DNA of 37,690 bases from Caldilineaceae bacterium (GTDB lineage: Bacteria; Chloroflexota; Anaerolineae; Caldilineales; Caldilineaceae): contig JAGRCP010000032.1 in the NCBI GenBank assembly GCA_020433455.1, positions 1-37,690 of the forward strand, written 5' to 3'. The position numbers were made by a program, and so were the translations under genes. The notes under the pieces are model-generated. The model saw nothing but the letters and a program-made list of their open reading frames with translations, had not been told where the DNA came from and ran no database searches. The first letter of the stretch is position 1; every line of letters begins with the position of its first letter. Positions 1 to 7,066 of this stretch are shown one piece after another.

Positions 1-44
1 CTACCTTTTCGCAGTGAAGTCAATCATTATACTGGAAATCGCTT

Positions 45-551
45 ATGGACTACCAACCGCCTTCCTTATTCCATCGTACGATCCGCCGGCTTATTACCAC
101 CGGGCCGCTTCTCTCCCTCTTGCCGCGCTTTCAGCATCGCCTGGACAAGGCGGTCCTGCGCTGGAGCGGCGGGCGGACGACCCTGGCCGCGCTCCTGGTG
201 GGCGCGCCTGTGCTCATGCTCACCAGCGTGGGCGCCAGGAGCGGAAAGCCCCGCACCACGCCGCTTCTGGCCATCCTGCGCGGGGATCGGCCGGGCGAAT
301 TTGCCGTCATCGCATCCAATTGGGGACAGGCGCGCAATCCGGCCTGGTACTATAACCTCAAAGCCCATCCCCGTGCTGCCGTGCGTGCCGGTGATGAAGA
401 AGGGGCATATGTGGCGCGAGAGGTTTTTGGCGAAGAATACGATGCGTGGTGGGCCGCCGCGTTGGAGACTTATGCAGGGTACGCTGTCTATCGCACGCGC
501 GCGGGTGACCGCCGCATACCCGTAATCGTGATGCAGCCGGATCACACCTGA
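45..551 (+). CDS. Ddn-like nitroreductase family (F420-type) oxidoreductase
   Basis: The 168-residue protein resembles the deazaflavin-dependent nitroreductase (Ddn) family. These are small split-barrel proteins that bind F420 or a related cofactor and reduce nitro compounds or quinones. Family features seen are the segment VGARSGKPRTTPLL (about residues 61-75), a strand reading FAVIASNWGQARNPAWYYNL and the following HPRAAVRAG. Length is usual for the family. The ATG at 45 puts the first residues on a basic N-terminal helix. Only a weak GGA lies 7 nt upstream, and a TATACT at 28-33 could be a -10 giving a very short leader. It stands alone and ends facing the GNAT gene. Use of F420 is inferred from the family; heme- or flavin-binding relatives exist. 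The true substrate cannot be told. Confidence 0.8.
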   Translation: MDYQPPSLFHRTIRRLITTGPLLSLLPRFQHRLDKAVLRWSGGRTTLAALLVGAPVLMLTSVGARSGKPRTTPLLAILRGDRPGEFAVIASNWGQARNPAWYYNLKAHPRAAVRAGDEEGAYVAREVFGEEYDAWWAAALETYAGYAVYRTRAGDRRIPVIVMQPDHT

Positions 552-565
552 TTGCTGCGGGCTAC

Positions 566-603
566 GGTAAAGCCTCCGGAGGGCTCTCTGGAGTTGGCTT
601 ACC
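566..603 (+). terminator. Weak hairpin between convergent genes
   Basis: GGTAAAGCC (566-574) pairs with GGCTTACC (596-603) with one bulged base. The gap also holds two nearby CU/GA-rich blocks (TCCGGAGG type) that could pair in other ways. It lies between the ends of the Ddn-like and GNAT genes, but there is no T-run, so termination is uncertain. Confidence 0.3.
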
Positions 604-663
604 TTCCACATACCCTCCCGGAGGGGTCCGTATGGATAGGTTAGCGGTTTGCTGTCTTGCTCG

Positions 664-1215
664 TCACCCGGACGCGGCGGAACGGGTAATCTCCTGCCAC
701 TCCGCCTTCAGCGCGGCGTAAAAATACTCGTCCCACCAAATGCCGCCGGGCTGTTCGATGCACTGGCGGAAGTGTCCTTCCCGCGTCATCCCCAACTTCT
801 CCATGACCCGCCATGAGGCCGGATTTTCCGGCTGACAGGTGGCGATGACGCGGTGAACGTTGCGCGTCTCGAAGCCGTAGTCCAGCATGGCCCGCGCGGC
901 TTCGGTCGCATAGCCGCGGCCATAATAATCAGGGTGAAAGACCCATCCGATTTCGTAGGTGCGCGGGGCAAACCAGGGGTGAAAGCTGATATGGCCGATG
1001 AGTCGCTCCTGGCTGGGCAGGAGGACGGCATACGCTTCGGGCGCGTCGTCGGCCTGCCGATTGACGTAGCTCTGCGTCTCCGCTTCCGTCATCCGCCCTC
1101 CGGGGATAAAGTGCATGACGCTTCTATCGGCGGTATAGGCGTAAACGGCGGGCCAATCTTCTTTCTGAAAGGTGCGAATGAGAAGGCGTTGGGTCCTTAT
1201 TGTGAAATCATGCAT
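664..1215 (-). CDS. GNAT family N-acetyltransferase (RimJ/RimL-like)
   Basis: The 183-residue protein fits the RimJ/RimL branch of GCN5-related acetyltransferases, which move an acetyl group from acetyl-CoA to an amine such as a protein N-terminus or an antibiotic. It begins with the typical TQRLLIRTF strand. The pyrophosphate-binding loop is at PDYYGRGYATEAARAML (Q/R-x-x-G-x-G/A type, about residues 105-121). The usual C-terminal segment NPASWRVMEKLGMTREG is present. Start is the ATG at 1215; the ribosome site is weak. The gene is divergent from the DinB-like operon, so the 110-bp gap may hold promoters for both. The substrate cannot be predicted from sequence. Confidence 0.87.
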   Translation of the reverse strand: MHDFTIRTQRLLIRTFQKEDWPAVYAYTADRSVMHFIPGGRMTEAETQSYVNRQADDAPEAYAVLLPSQERLIGHISFHPWFAPRTYEIGWVFHPDYYGRGYATEAARAMLDYGFETRNVHRVIATCQPENPASWRVMEKLGMTREGHFRQCIEQPGGIWWDEYFYAALKAEWQEITRSAASG

Positions 1216-1245
1216 GCTCTGCTATCCGATCCAGAAAAACTGTCG

Positions 1246-1274
1246 TTGACATCCGGGCAAATATCGTCTATTCT
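1246..1274 (+). promoter_or_regulatory. Sigma70-type promoter of the DinB/propeller/MoaD operon
   Basis: TTGACA at 1246-1251 and TATTCT at 1269-1274 are separated by 17 bp. The -35 is perfect and the -10 has one mismatch from TATAAT in the core. The start codon is about 50 nt downstream at 1326. Confidence 0.65.
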
Positions 1275-1325
1275 GGCCCAGAACAAGCGTTCTCTTTGCG
1301 TCATTATTCCCAGGGGGGCATCACC

Positions 1326-1796
1326 ATGTCGACAGTTCAAGCGGAGGCTCTTGTGAAAGCGCTGGACCTTTTGTTTACCGAAACGTTTGACGAGGTCCAA
1401 GGTATCTATTTAGACAAAGGTACGTCTATGTTTGAGACGCTGGCCGGTATTTCCGCCCGGGAAGCCTCTATCCCTGTGGGCGGAAAGTGCGCGACTCTGG
1501 CCGCCCAGGTGAAGCACACGACCTTTTATCTTGATGTGCTGGATGAGGCTCTCCGTACCGGTCAATTTGAGTCCCGGGATTGGGGCAGGATTTGGCGCGA
1601 AACATCAGCGGTGACGCCTGATGAATGGGACGCGATCAAAGCGGAACTGGCGGCGAGTTATGGTCGCGCGAAGGCGTCCGTTTCGGCAATCACGGAGTGG
1701 CGCGAGGACGAGATTTTAGGCGCTTTCGCCCTCATCATCCACACAGCCTACCATCTCGGCGAAATCCGCCAAGCTCTCTGCGTTGTTCAGAAATAA
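1326..1796 (+). CDS. DinB-like four-helix bundle protein
   Basis: The 156-residue protein looks like the DinB/YfiT superfamily of four-helix bundles, which often bind a metal through three histidines and in some members act as thiol-dependent transferases. Seen here are a histidine in [14 protein letters not shown] (second helix, about residue 62) and the C-terminal pattern [13 protein letters not shown], the usual last-helix HxxxH-type site. The ATG at 1326 was chosen over an in-frame TTG at 1296 because AGGGGGG lies 8-14 nt upstream. It is the first gene of a probable operon with the propeller protein (28-nt gap) and the MoaD-like protein. The activity is unknown. Confidence 0.7.
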   Translation: MSTVQAEALVKALDLLFTETFDEVQGIYLDKGTSMFETLAGISAREASIPVGGKCATLAAQVKHTTFYLDVLDEALRTGQFESRDWGRIWRETSAVTPDEWDAIKAELAASYGRAKASVSAITEWREDEILGAFALIIHTAYHLGEIRQALCVVQK

Positions 1797-1824
1797 GAAC
1801 TTTATTCCAGAAAGGAAGTATAGC

Positions 1825-2940
1825 ATGACCTCTGTACGCGTGTTAGTCGGTACCAAGAAGGGAGCCTTCATCCTCACATCTGACGCGGCGCGGCAGGCGT
1901 GGCACGTTAGCGCCCCCTTGTTTGCCGGATGGGAAGTCTATCATGTGAAGGGCTCGCCTCTGGATGCTAATCGTATTTATGCATCCCAATCGGGCGGCTG
2001 GTTCGGTCAGGTAATCCAGCGTTCGGACGACGGCGGCGAGACGTGGCAGCCGGTGGGAAACGAGTTCGCCTACAACGGTGAGACGGGCGCCCACCAATGG
2101 TATGACGGCACCCAGCATCCGTGGGAATTCACCCGGGTCTGGCATTTAGAACCATCGCCCGCGGACGCGGATACGGTTTACGCCGGCGTGGAAGATGCCG
2201 CGCTCTTCCGCTCCCGGGACGGGGGGCAAACGTGGCAGGAATTGTCCGGCTTACGCCGGGCCAAGGGCGAGTTATGGCAGCCGGGCGCAGGCGGCATGTG
2301 TCTTCACACCATCCTGCTGGACCCCGACAATCCCCAGCGTATCTATGTGGCGATTTCAGCTGCGGGCGCGTTTCGCAGCGATGACGGCGGTCAGAGTTGG
2401 CGGCCCATCAACCAGGGCCTTGTCTCGCCGTGGGAGCTGCCTGACCCCAACGCTGAGGTAGGGCACTGCGTCCACAATTTGGCCATGCATCCGTCTCGAC
2501 CAGACGTACTCTTTATGCAGAAGCATTGGGACGTCATGCGCAGCGACAATAGGGGTGATCTCTGGCATGAGGTGAGCGGCAATCTGCCCAGCGATTTCGG
2601 TTTTCCCATCGCGGTTCACGCCCACGAGCCAGAGACTATTTACGTGGTGCCCATCAAGAGCGATTCGGAGCATTTTCCGCCCGACGGCAGGCTGCGGGTC
2701 TATCGCAGCCGCAGCGGCGGTAATGAGTGGGAGGCCCTGACGAATGGCTTGCCCCAGCACGACTGCTACGTCAATGTTTTGCGTGATGCCATGGCGGTCG
2801 ATACGCTGGATGCGTGCGGCATCTACTTCGGCACGACCGGCGGTCAGGTCTACGCTTCGCCTGACGGGGGCGATAGTTGGATGGCGATAGCTGAGAACCT
2901 GCCCAAGGTCCTCTCGGTTGAAGTGCAGGTTGTGCCATGA
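1825..2940 (+). CDS. Asp-box (BNR/sialidase-type) beta-propeller protein
   Basis: The 371-residue protein has six Asp-box motifs of the S-x-D-x-G-x-x-W kind: [27 protein letters not shown], a degenerate [18 protein letters not shown] and ASPDGGDSW. These mark blades of a sialidase/Vps10-like beta-propeller. The Asp-box is a fold marker; the arginine triad of true sialidases is not evident, so an enzyme activity is not claimed although such genes are often named exo-alpha-sialidase. There is no signal peptide, so it should be cytoplasmic. The start at 1825 follows GGAAG at a good distance; the in-frame TTG at 1783 inside the previous gene is less likely. Its stop overlaps the start of the MoaD-like gene (ATGA), which suggests coupled translation. 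Confidence 0.82.
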   Translation: MTSVRVLVGTKKGAFILTSDAARQAWHVSAPLFAGWEVYHVKGSPLDANRIYASQSGGWFGQVIQRSDDGGETWQPVGNEFAYNGETGAHQWYDGTQHPWEFTRVWHLEPSPADADTVYAGVEDAALFRSRDGGQTWQELSGLRRAKGELWQPGAGGMCLHTILLDPDNPQRIYVAISAAGAFRSDDGGQSWRPINQGLVSPWELPDPNAEVGHCVHNLAMHPSRPDVLFMQKHWDVMRSDNRGDLWHEVSGNLPSDFGFPIAVHAHEPETIYVVPIKSDSEHFPPDGRLRVYRSRSGGNEWEALTNGLPQHDCYVNVLRDAMAVDTLDACGIYFGTTGGQVYASPDGGDSWMAIAENLPKVLSVEVQVVP

Positions 2941-3233
2941 TTCGTGTAGTCATGCCCATGCATCTGCGCAACCTGGCCGGCGTAGACAAGGAAGTCACGC
3001 TGGATGTGGCCGAGCCGGTCACCCTGGATGCGGTGCTGAATGCGCTGGAGGCGGCGCACCCCGTGTTGCGCGGTGCAATCCGCGACCACGCTACGCATAA
3101 GCGGCGCGCATTCGTGCGCTTCTTCGCCTGTCGTGAGGACATCTCTCACGAGTCCGGGGACTACTTGCTGCCCGCCGCGGTAGCAGACGGGCGCGAGCCG
3201 TTACGCATTGTGGGCGCGCTGGCGGGCGGCTAA
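2937..3233 (+). CDS. MoaD/ThiS-like ubiquitin-fold sulfur carrier protein
   Basis: The 98-residue protein looks like a beta-grasp sulfur carrier of the MoaD/ThiS family. It begins with a strand ([14 protein letters not shown]), has the typical [15 protein letters not shown] helix after strand two, and ends exactly in GALAGG. The exposed C-terminal Gly-Gly is what E1-like enzymes adenylate and thiocarboxylate. No MoaE, ThiF/MoeB or cofactor biosynthesis gene is present in the window. Instead it is translationally coupled (ATGA) to the Asp-box propeller gene, so its job may be linked to that protein. Role in molybdopterin or thiamine synthesis is not supported by context. Confidence 0.75.
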   Translation: MIRVVMPMHLRNLAGVDKEVTLDVAEPVTLDAVLNALEAAHPVLRGAIRDHATHKRRAFVRFFACREDISHESGDYLLPAAVADGREPLRIVGALAGG

Positions 3234-3239
3234 AAAAGC

Positions 3240-3292
3240 GGGTCGCAGTGAATATCCGACTCGTGATGCGTGACGGATATTCACTGCGACCC
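3240..3292. repeat. Perfect 19-bp inverted repeat
   Basis: GGGTCGCAGTGAATATCCG at 3240-3258 is matched exactly by its reverse complement at 3274-3292, around a 15-nt loop. It starts 7 nt after the MoaD-like stop. A T5 run follows 6 nt later (after CTGAAA), so it could act as a terminator. The length and perfection of the arms also fit a dispersed palindromic repeat. Confidence 0.75.
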
Positions 3293-3360
3293 TGAAATTT
3301 TTCACCTGCGCCTTAAGAAAATTTAAGCCGGATTTAATCTGGGCGGCGCATACTCTTTTT

Positions 3361-3449
3361 GCGCTGTTGTTCAAAAGTCGGTCTCCTCCTACTACCGACG
3401 AATAATGAAGAGACGCCGATTCTGCCTCCCAGAATCGGCGTCTCTTTTT
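3361..3449 (+). ncRNA. Candidate small RNA with two CU-rich hairpin loops and a Rho-independent terminator
   Basis: Hairpin 1 pairs GTCGGT (3377-3382) with ACCGAC (3394-3399) and exposes the loop CTCCTCCTACT. Hairpin 2 is a perfect 16-bp stem (3409-3424 with 3430-3445) whose 5-nt loop is exactly CCTCC, followed by TTTTT (3445-3449). Both loops therefore match the anti-Shine-Dalgarno sequence. A CATACT at 3349-3354 could be a -10 with a start near 3361, but no good -35 is seen. The 5' end is an estimate. It could also be a 3' UTR of the upstream operon; its terminator could also serve as the operon end. Confidence 0.5.
3409..3449 (+). terminator. Rho-independent terminator
   Basis: A perfect 16-bp stem, AGAGACGCCGATTCTG paired with its complement, with a CCTCC loop and a T5 tail on the plus strand. 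It ends the candidate small RNA and possibly the moaD-like operon. On the minus strand the tail is poor, so it is a less likely terminator for mgtE, which ends at 3542. Confidence 0.8.
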
Positions 3450-3541
3450 ACGCCCTGCCTTTGTTCATGCAGCCTCCTGCGTTAAGCGCCAGGCAACCCG
3501 GTTGGCGGCGTGGCGGATCGGCACGCCGTATGGTCTTGATC

Positions 3542-4894
3542 CTAGAGCAGATACTGAAGCAGGAGTGTCGCCAATCCCAGAAAGACGGCAAAACCCGTAA
3601 TGTCGGTGAATGCCGTGACGAACATGCTCGACCCCAGCGCCGGATCCAGGCCGGCGCGCTTGAGCGTTGTGGGCACGAGGACGCCCACAACCGCAGCCAC
3701 GAAGAGGGTGACGATCATGGCGACGGTGGTGAGCAGGCTCAGCCAGACGCTGTGATGCCAGAAGTAGGAAATGCCGCCCAGGGAAATGCCCAGCAGCAGG
3801 CCGATGACAATCCCCACCATGAGTTCATGGCGCAGGGCTCGCCAGGTGTCGCTCAGATCGATTTCGCCCAGAGCCAATGAGCGCACGACAATGGTCATAG
3901 TTTGGTTGCCCGTATTGCCGCCCTGGGCCGCAACAACGGGCATAAAGGCCGCGAGTACGGGAATCAGCGCGATGGTGCCCTCAAATGAAGTTACCACAGT
4001 CGCGGAAATGAGGGCGGTGGCCATGTTGATGTAGAGCCAGGGCAGGCGATTGCGCAGGGCCCGGGGCAGGGGACTGAAAATTTCGGCGTCTTCGCTGATC
4101 TGAGCCAGGCGATAGATGTCTTCGGTCGCCTCTTCCTCCAGCACGTCCACCACATCATCTACCGAAATAATGCCGACCAGCTTGTGCTCGCCGTCCACGA
4201 CCGGCAGGGCCAGGAGATCGTAGCGCGCCAATAGCTGGGCCACTTCCTCCTGATCCGCGTCAGTCGCAGTCGAGATGACGTCCCGGTTCATGATGGTTTC
4301 GATGGTCTCGTCCGGCTTGGCCAGGATGAGCGTACGCAGATTGACGACGCCGATGAGCGTGCCGAAGCGGTCCAACACGTAGAGGTAATAAAGCTCGTTA
4401 TCGGTGCGATAGTGGGAGCGGATGAACTCAAAGCCCTCGGCTACCGTCATCCAGCGACGCAGGCAGGGCGGGGGCGAGTTCATGATGCCGCCTGCGCTGT
4501 CCTCGTCGTATTCCAGCAGGTGGCGTACGCCGCTGGAGTCGTCCATCTCCGCCAGCAGCTCGTACATTTCGGCGTCATCCAGCTCGCCCAATAGATCGGC
4601 GGCCATGTCCGGCTCCATGGCGTCCAGCACATCGGCCAGGGTTTCGGTATCCAGATGCTCGGCCACTTCGACCATTTCGTCTTCATCAAGCTGCTCGAAG
4701 ATGTCGGCCAGCTCCACCGGCTCAATGCGGGCGGCAATCTGGGCCTGTTGTTCGGGCTCCAGCATGGCGATGACCTCGGCGCTGTCCGCCGGGTGCAGCG
4801 TGCGTATAAACTCGCCTGCGGCCTCTGCCTGGTTGGTCGTCAGCAGATCGGTGACCTGCTGCAGGGCGTCTTCAATCTTGATGGGTTCGACCAT
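3542..4894 (-). CDS. mgtE: Magnesium transporter MgtE
   Basis: The 450-residue protein has the full MgtE architecture: an acidic superhelical N domain (about 20-130, with repeats such as [20 protein letters not shown] and [18 protein letters not shown]), two CBS domains (about 130-255) and a five-helix membrane domain (about 290-450) that moves Mg2+ into the cell. The N and CBS domains sense cytosolic Mg2+ and close the pore. The cytosolic plug-helix region before the membrane part is present. An in-frame extension up to 5161 exists, but the ATG at 4894 has GGAGG 7 nt upstream and gives the family length. The gene stands alone with its own promoter and a long leader containing a terminator, so control by premature termination is likely. 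Confidence 0.95.
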   Translation of the reverse strand: MVEPIKIEDALQQVTDLLTTNQAEAAGEFIRTLHPADSAEVIAMLEPEQQAQIAARIEPVELADIFEQLDEDEMVEVAEHLDTETLADVLDAMEPDMAADLLGELDDAEMYELLAEMDDSSGVRHLLEYDEDSAGGIMNSPPPCLRRWMTVAEGFEFIRSHYRTDNELYYLYVLDRFGTLIGVVNLRTLILAKPDETIETIMNRDVISTATDADQEEVAQLLARYDLLALPVVDGEHKLVGIISVDDVVDVLEEEATEDIYRLAQISEDAEIFSPLPRALRNRLPWLYINMATALISATVVTSFEGTIALIPVLAAFMPVVAAQGGNTGNQTMTIVVRSLALGEIDLSDTWRALRHELMVGIVIGLLLGISLGGISYFWHHSVWLSLLTTVAMIVTLFVAAVVGVLVPTTLKRAGLDPALGSSMFVTAFTDITGFAVFLGLATLLLQYLL

Positions 4895-5346
4895 GTTATT
4901 GCCTCCGTCCGCGTCGCGTCTTGTTTTTTGTGGTTGGCGCGGGCGGAGCGAGGAAAAAAATAACGCCTGCCAGGCAGACGGCCGGCAGGCGTGGAGCAAA
5001 CGGGGAATGGGCGGGCATCCGCAGCGCGGATGCGCAGCGAATCTACGCTGTCGCCACCCCCTGACGCGGTGCGCTCGCCCAACCCGTCGCTGCATTTCGC
5101 TCGGCAGGTTGTCCGCGCAAACCGTATGCTGTTTGCAGGAAATGGCTGCTGCCATTTCCACGGCAGTTCATTAACGGCTGATCGGTACGGACGTACCGGT
5201 CGCCAATCCGCGCGTCGGGCGAGGCGGATAAGGGGACCGTACTGTCCGGATCGACCGGGCTGTCTTGAGCTGCGCTTTCTGTGTTTTCTCTGTTCATTCT
5301 TCTCAAAATTGAGGCCGACTACCGGGCCAGCCTACGTTTTTTCACA
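4895..5346 (-). promoter_or_regulatory. Long structured 5' leader of mgtE (riboswitch-like)
   Basis: From the predicted transcript start near 5346 to the mgtE start codon there are about 450 nt without a convincing gene. It holds several perfect hairpins: 5183-5198 (6-bp stem, 4-nt loop), 5138-5159 (9-bp stem, 4-nt loop), 5117-5136 (6-bp stem), 5015-5033 (8-bp stem, 3-nt loop) and a terminator at 4963-4992 with T7. I compared it from memory with the conserved parts of the M-box Mg2+ riboswitch and did not find them, so no class is assigned. Confidence 0.55.
4954..4992 (-). terminator. Intrinsic terminator (attenuator) in the mgtE leader
   Basis: Read on the minus strand, ACGCCTGCC (4992-4984) pairs with GGCAGGCGT (4971-4963), then TA and seven T residues (4960-4954). 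It sits 60 nt before the mgtE ATG and downstream of the mgtE promoter, the place expected for an attenuator that stops transcription before the gene. Confidence 0.75.
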
Positions 5347-5352
5347 AGAGCA

Positions 5353-5382
5353 AGGATAGCATCGGGCAATGCGCCTTGTCAA
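5353..5382 (-). promoter_or_regulatory. Sigma70-type promoter of mgtE
   Basis: On the minus strand TTGACA (5382-5377) and TATCCT (5358-5353) are 18 bp apart. No other good promoter was noticed between here and the gene. Confidence 0.65.
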
Positions 5383-5472
5383 TTGGAGTTGGGGATTGGG
5401 ATGTGCCGGAACGCCCTCAGGCGTCTCCGGGCAGGCTTGAAAGCAGAAATTACGGATCATCCATATACGTTT

Positions 5473-5501
5473 TTGCACGTGGATGAAAAGAAACGCATAC
5501 T
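5473..5501 (+). promoter_or_regulatory. Candidate promoter of kamA
   Basis: TTGCAC at 5473-5478 and CATACT at 5496-5501 are separated by 17 bp. This would give a transcript starting near 5508, inside a perfect 12-bp inverted repeat, and a leader of about 210 nt. Confidence 0.4.
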
Positions 5502-5536
5502 ACTGGCGAACAGACGGCTCCCGCCTGTTCGCCAGT
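5502..5536. repeat. Perfect 12-bp inverted repeat at the kamA transcript start
   Basis: ACTGGCGAACAG (5502-5513) and CTGTTCGCCAGT (5525-5536) are exact reverse complements around an 11-nt loop. It directly follows the candidate -10, so it may be an operator or a 5' RNA stem. Confidence 0.6.
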
Positions 5537-5604
5537 GGCGTGTATAAATTACATAGCTGACAACTCCTTCCGGTTGCTGTGAAGCAATGATGCTTTGCAT
5601 GTTT

Positions 5605-5695
5605 AAGTCGCCAATGATTTTGAGCCCGCATTATGCGGTCCTGAAACGGGCGACTTTTGTTGTGGAATGGGCCACAATGGTTTTGTTGTGGAATG
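5605..5695 (+). promoter_or_regulatory. Structured region and direct repeats before kamA
   Basis: AAGTCGCC (5605-5612) pairs with GGCGACTT (5649-5656), enclosing a smaller stem (CCGCA/TGCGG), and is followed by TTTT, which is terminator-like. Next come two copies of TTTTGTTGTGGAATG at 5655-5669 and 5681-5695, 26 bp apart. The second is part of the exact inverted repeat TGTGGA-ATGA-TCCACA, the first of a similar imperfect one. The repeats lie just before the kamA ribosome site and could be regulator-binding sites. Confidence 0.45.
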
Positions 5696-5719
5696 ATCCA
5701 CAGAAAGGACAGCGTTTTG

Positions 5720-7033
5720 ATGAATAGTGCAACACCCCAGAAGCCGCCGTCTCCCTGGCAGGATATCCCCTGGGAGAAATGGAACGACTGGCGCTGGCAG
5801 TTGAGCAACCGCCTCAACACTGTTGAAGACTTTCGCGACGTGATCAACCTGACCGAGAGCGAGATCGCGGGTCTCTCTGCCCCGGATCATTTTCGGGTTG
5901 ACGTGACGCCCTATTTTGCCTCCCTCATGGATGCCGATGATCCCGACTGTCCGGTGCGCAAGCAGATTATCCCCACTGCGGCCGAACTGACTCCTTTTCA
6001 GGCGGAGATGGCCGACTCCTTGAGCGAGGACGCGCATTCGCCTGTGCCGGGTCTGGTCCATCGCTATCCTGACCGGGTGCTCATGCTGGTGACGACCCAG
6101 TGTGCGTCATACTGCCGCTACTGTACCCGCAGCCGCATTGTCGGCGATTCGTCCGCGACCTTCAGCCGCAGTGCGCACGATGCCCAGATCGACTATATCG
6201 CGCGTACGCCCCAGGTGCGGGACGTGCTCCTGTCCGGCGGCGATCCGCTGACGATTCCCCAGAGGGTGCTGGAAGATCTCCTTAGCCGCCTGCGCGCCAT
6301 TCCCCACGTGGAGATCATCCGCATCGGTTCCCGCGTACCCGTCTTTATGCCCCAGCGCGTCACGCCGGACCTGGTGGAGATGTTGCGCCAATTTCATCCC
6401 CTCTGGCTCAACGTTCACTTTAACCATCCCAAGGAGATCACGCCGGATGCCGCCGCGGGCTTGGCGCGCCTGGCCGATGCCGGCATTCCCCTGGGCAATC
6501 AGAGCGTGCTGCTGGCCGGGGTCAATGATTGCCCCCACATCATGCGCGAACTGGTCCACAAGCTGGTCATGAACCGGGTACGGCCCTACTATCTCTACCA
6601 GTGCGACCTGGTCCATGGCGCGGGCCACTTTCGGACGCCTGTGGCCGTGGGACTGGAGATCATGGAGGCCCTGCGCGGCCACACGTCCGGTTATGCCGTG
6701 CCCACCTACGTCATCGATGCGCCGGGCGGCGGCGGCAAGATTCCCGTTGCGCCCAATTATCTGATCAGCCAGTCGGCCGATCGAGTGGTGGTGCGCAATT
6801 ACGAAGGCTATATGAGCGCCTATACCCAGCCCCCGGAATACGCCCGCCACGATCCCGCAACGTGCGATGCCTGTCGCCGCCGACGCGGGGAAGCGGGCCA
6901 GGAGGGCGTCTCAGCGCTGCTGGATGGGCGTCAACTGGCGATTCAGCCCGAGGGCTTCCATGAAACCCATCAACGCCTCACAAAGGTGGATTGGGGTGAG
7001 GTGGAAGAAGAATTGGCAAGAGCTGCCGAATGA
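5720..7033 (+). CDS. kamA: Lysine 2,3-aminomutase (KamA, radical SAM)
   Basis: The 437-residue enzyme is a radical SAM, PLP-dependent aminomutase that turns L-lysine into L-beta-lysine. The [4Fe-4S] motif CxxxCxxC is C128, C132, C135. The PLP lysine is K340 in PGGGGKIPVAPNY. Two aspartates known to bind the lysine side-chain amine in the clostridial enzyme are conserved (D296 in LYQCD, D333 in VIDAPGGGG), which favours lysine over glutamate as substrate. A C-terminal CDAC fits the zinc site. The ATG at 5720 has AAAGGA upstream; an in-frame TTG at 5657 would read through the repeats. It is followed after 33 nt by an ATP-grasp ligase, with which it probably forms an operon. Beta-lysine is used as an osmolyte precursor, in lysine breakdown, in antibiotics and in EF-P modification. 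Confidence 0.93.
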   Translation: MNSATPQKPPSPWQDIPWEKWNDWRWQLSNRLNTVEDFRDVINLTESEIAGLSAPDHFRVDVTPYFASLMDADDPDCPVRKQIIPTAAELTPFQAEMADSLSEDAHSPVPGLVHRYPDRVLMLVTTQCASYCRYCTRSRIVGDSSATFSRSAHDAQIDYIARTPQVRDVLLSGGDPLTIPQRVLEDLLSRLRAIPHVEIIRIGSRVPVFMPQRVTPDLVEMLRQFHPLWLNVHFNHPKEITPDAAAGLARLADAGIPLGNQSVLLAGVNDCPHIMRELVHKLVMNRVRPYYLYQCDLVHGAGHFRTPVAVGLEIMEALRGHTSGYAVPTYVIDAPGGGGKIPVAPNYLISQSADRVVVRNYEGYMSAYTQPPEYARHDPATCDACRRRRGEAGQEGVSALLDGRQLAIQPEGFHETHQRLTKVDWGEVEEELARAAE

Positions 7034-7066
7034 ACCATCTGTTTTTCTTGCTGCAAAGGACAAGCG

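Noticed and set aside
1825-2940. True sialidase activity
   Set aside because: Asp-boxes mark the fold only; the arginine triad and other catalytic residues could not be identified.
3359-3880. Plus-strand frame covering the candidate small RNA
   Set aside because: Runs into the mgtE gene antisense; the hairpins and terminator explain the start better.
4422-5174. Plus-strand open frame of 250 codons over mgtE and its leader
   Set aside because: Serine-rich shadow of the acidic N domain of MgtE; no start signal and no relation to known proteins.
4895-5350. M-box or c-di-AMP (ydaO) riboswitch
   Set aside because: Their conserved segments, as I remember them, are not found on the minus strand; only the attenuator layout is seen, so no class was assigned.
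5502-5719. Lysine riboswitch before kamA
   Set aside because: The leader is short for the class and its conserved core sequences were not seen.
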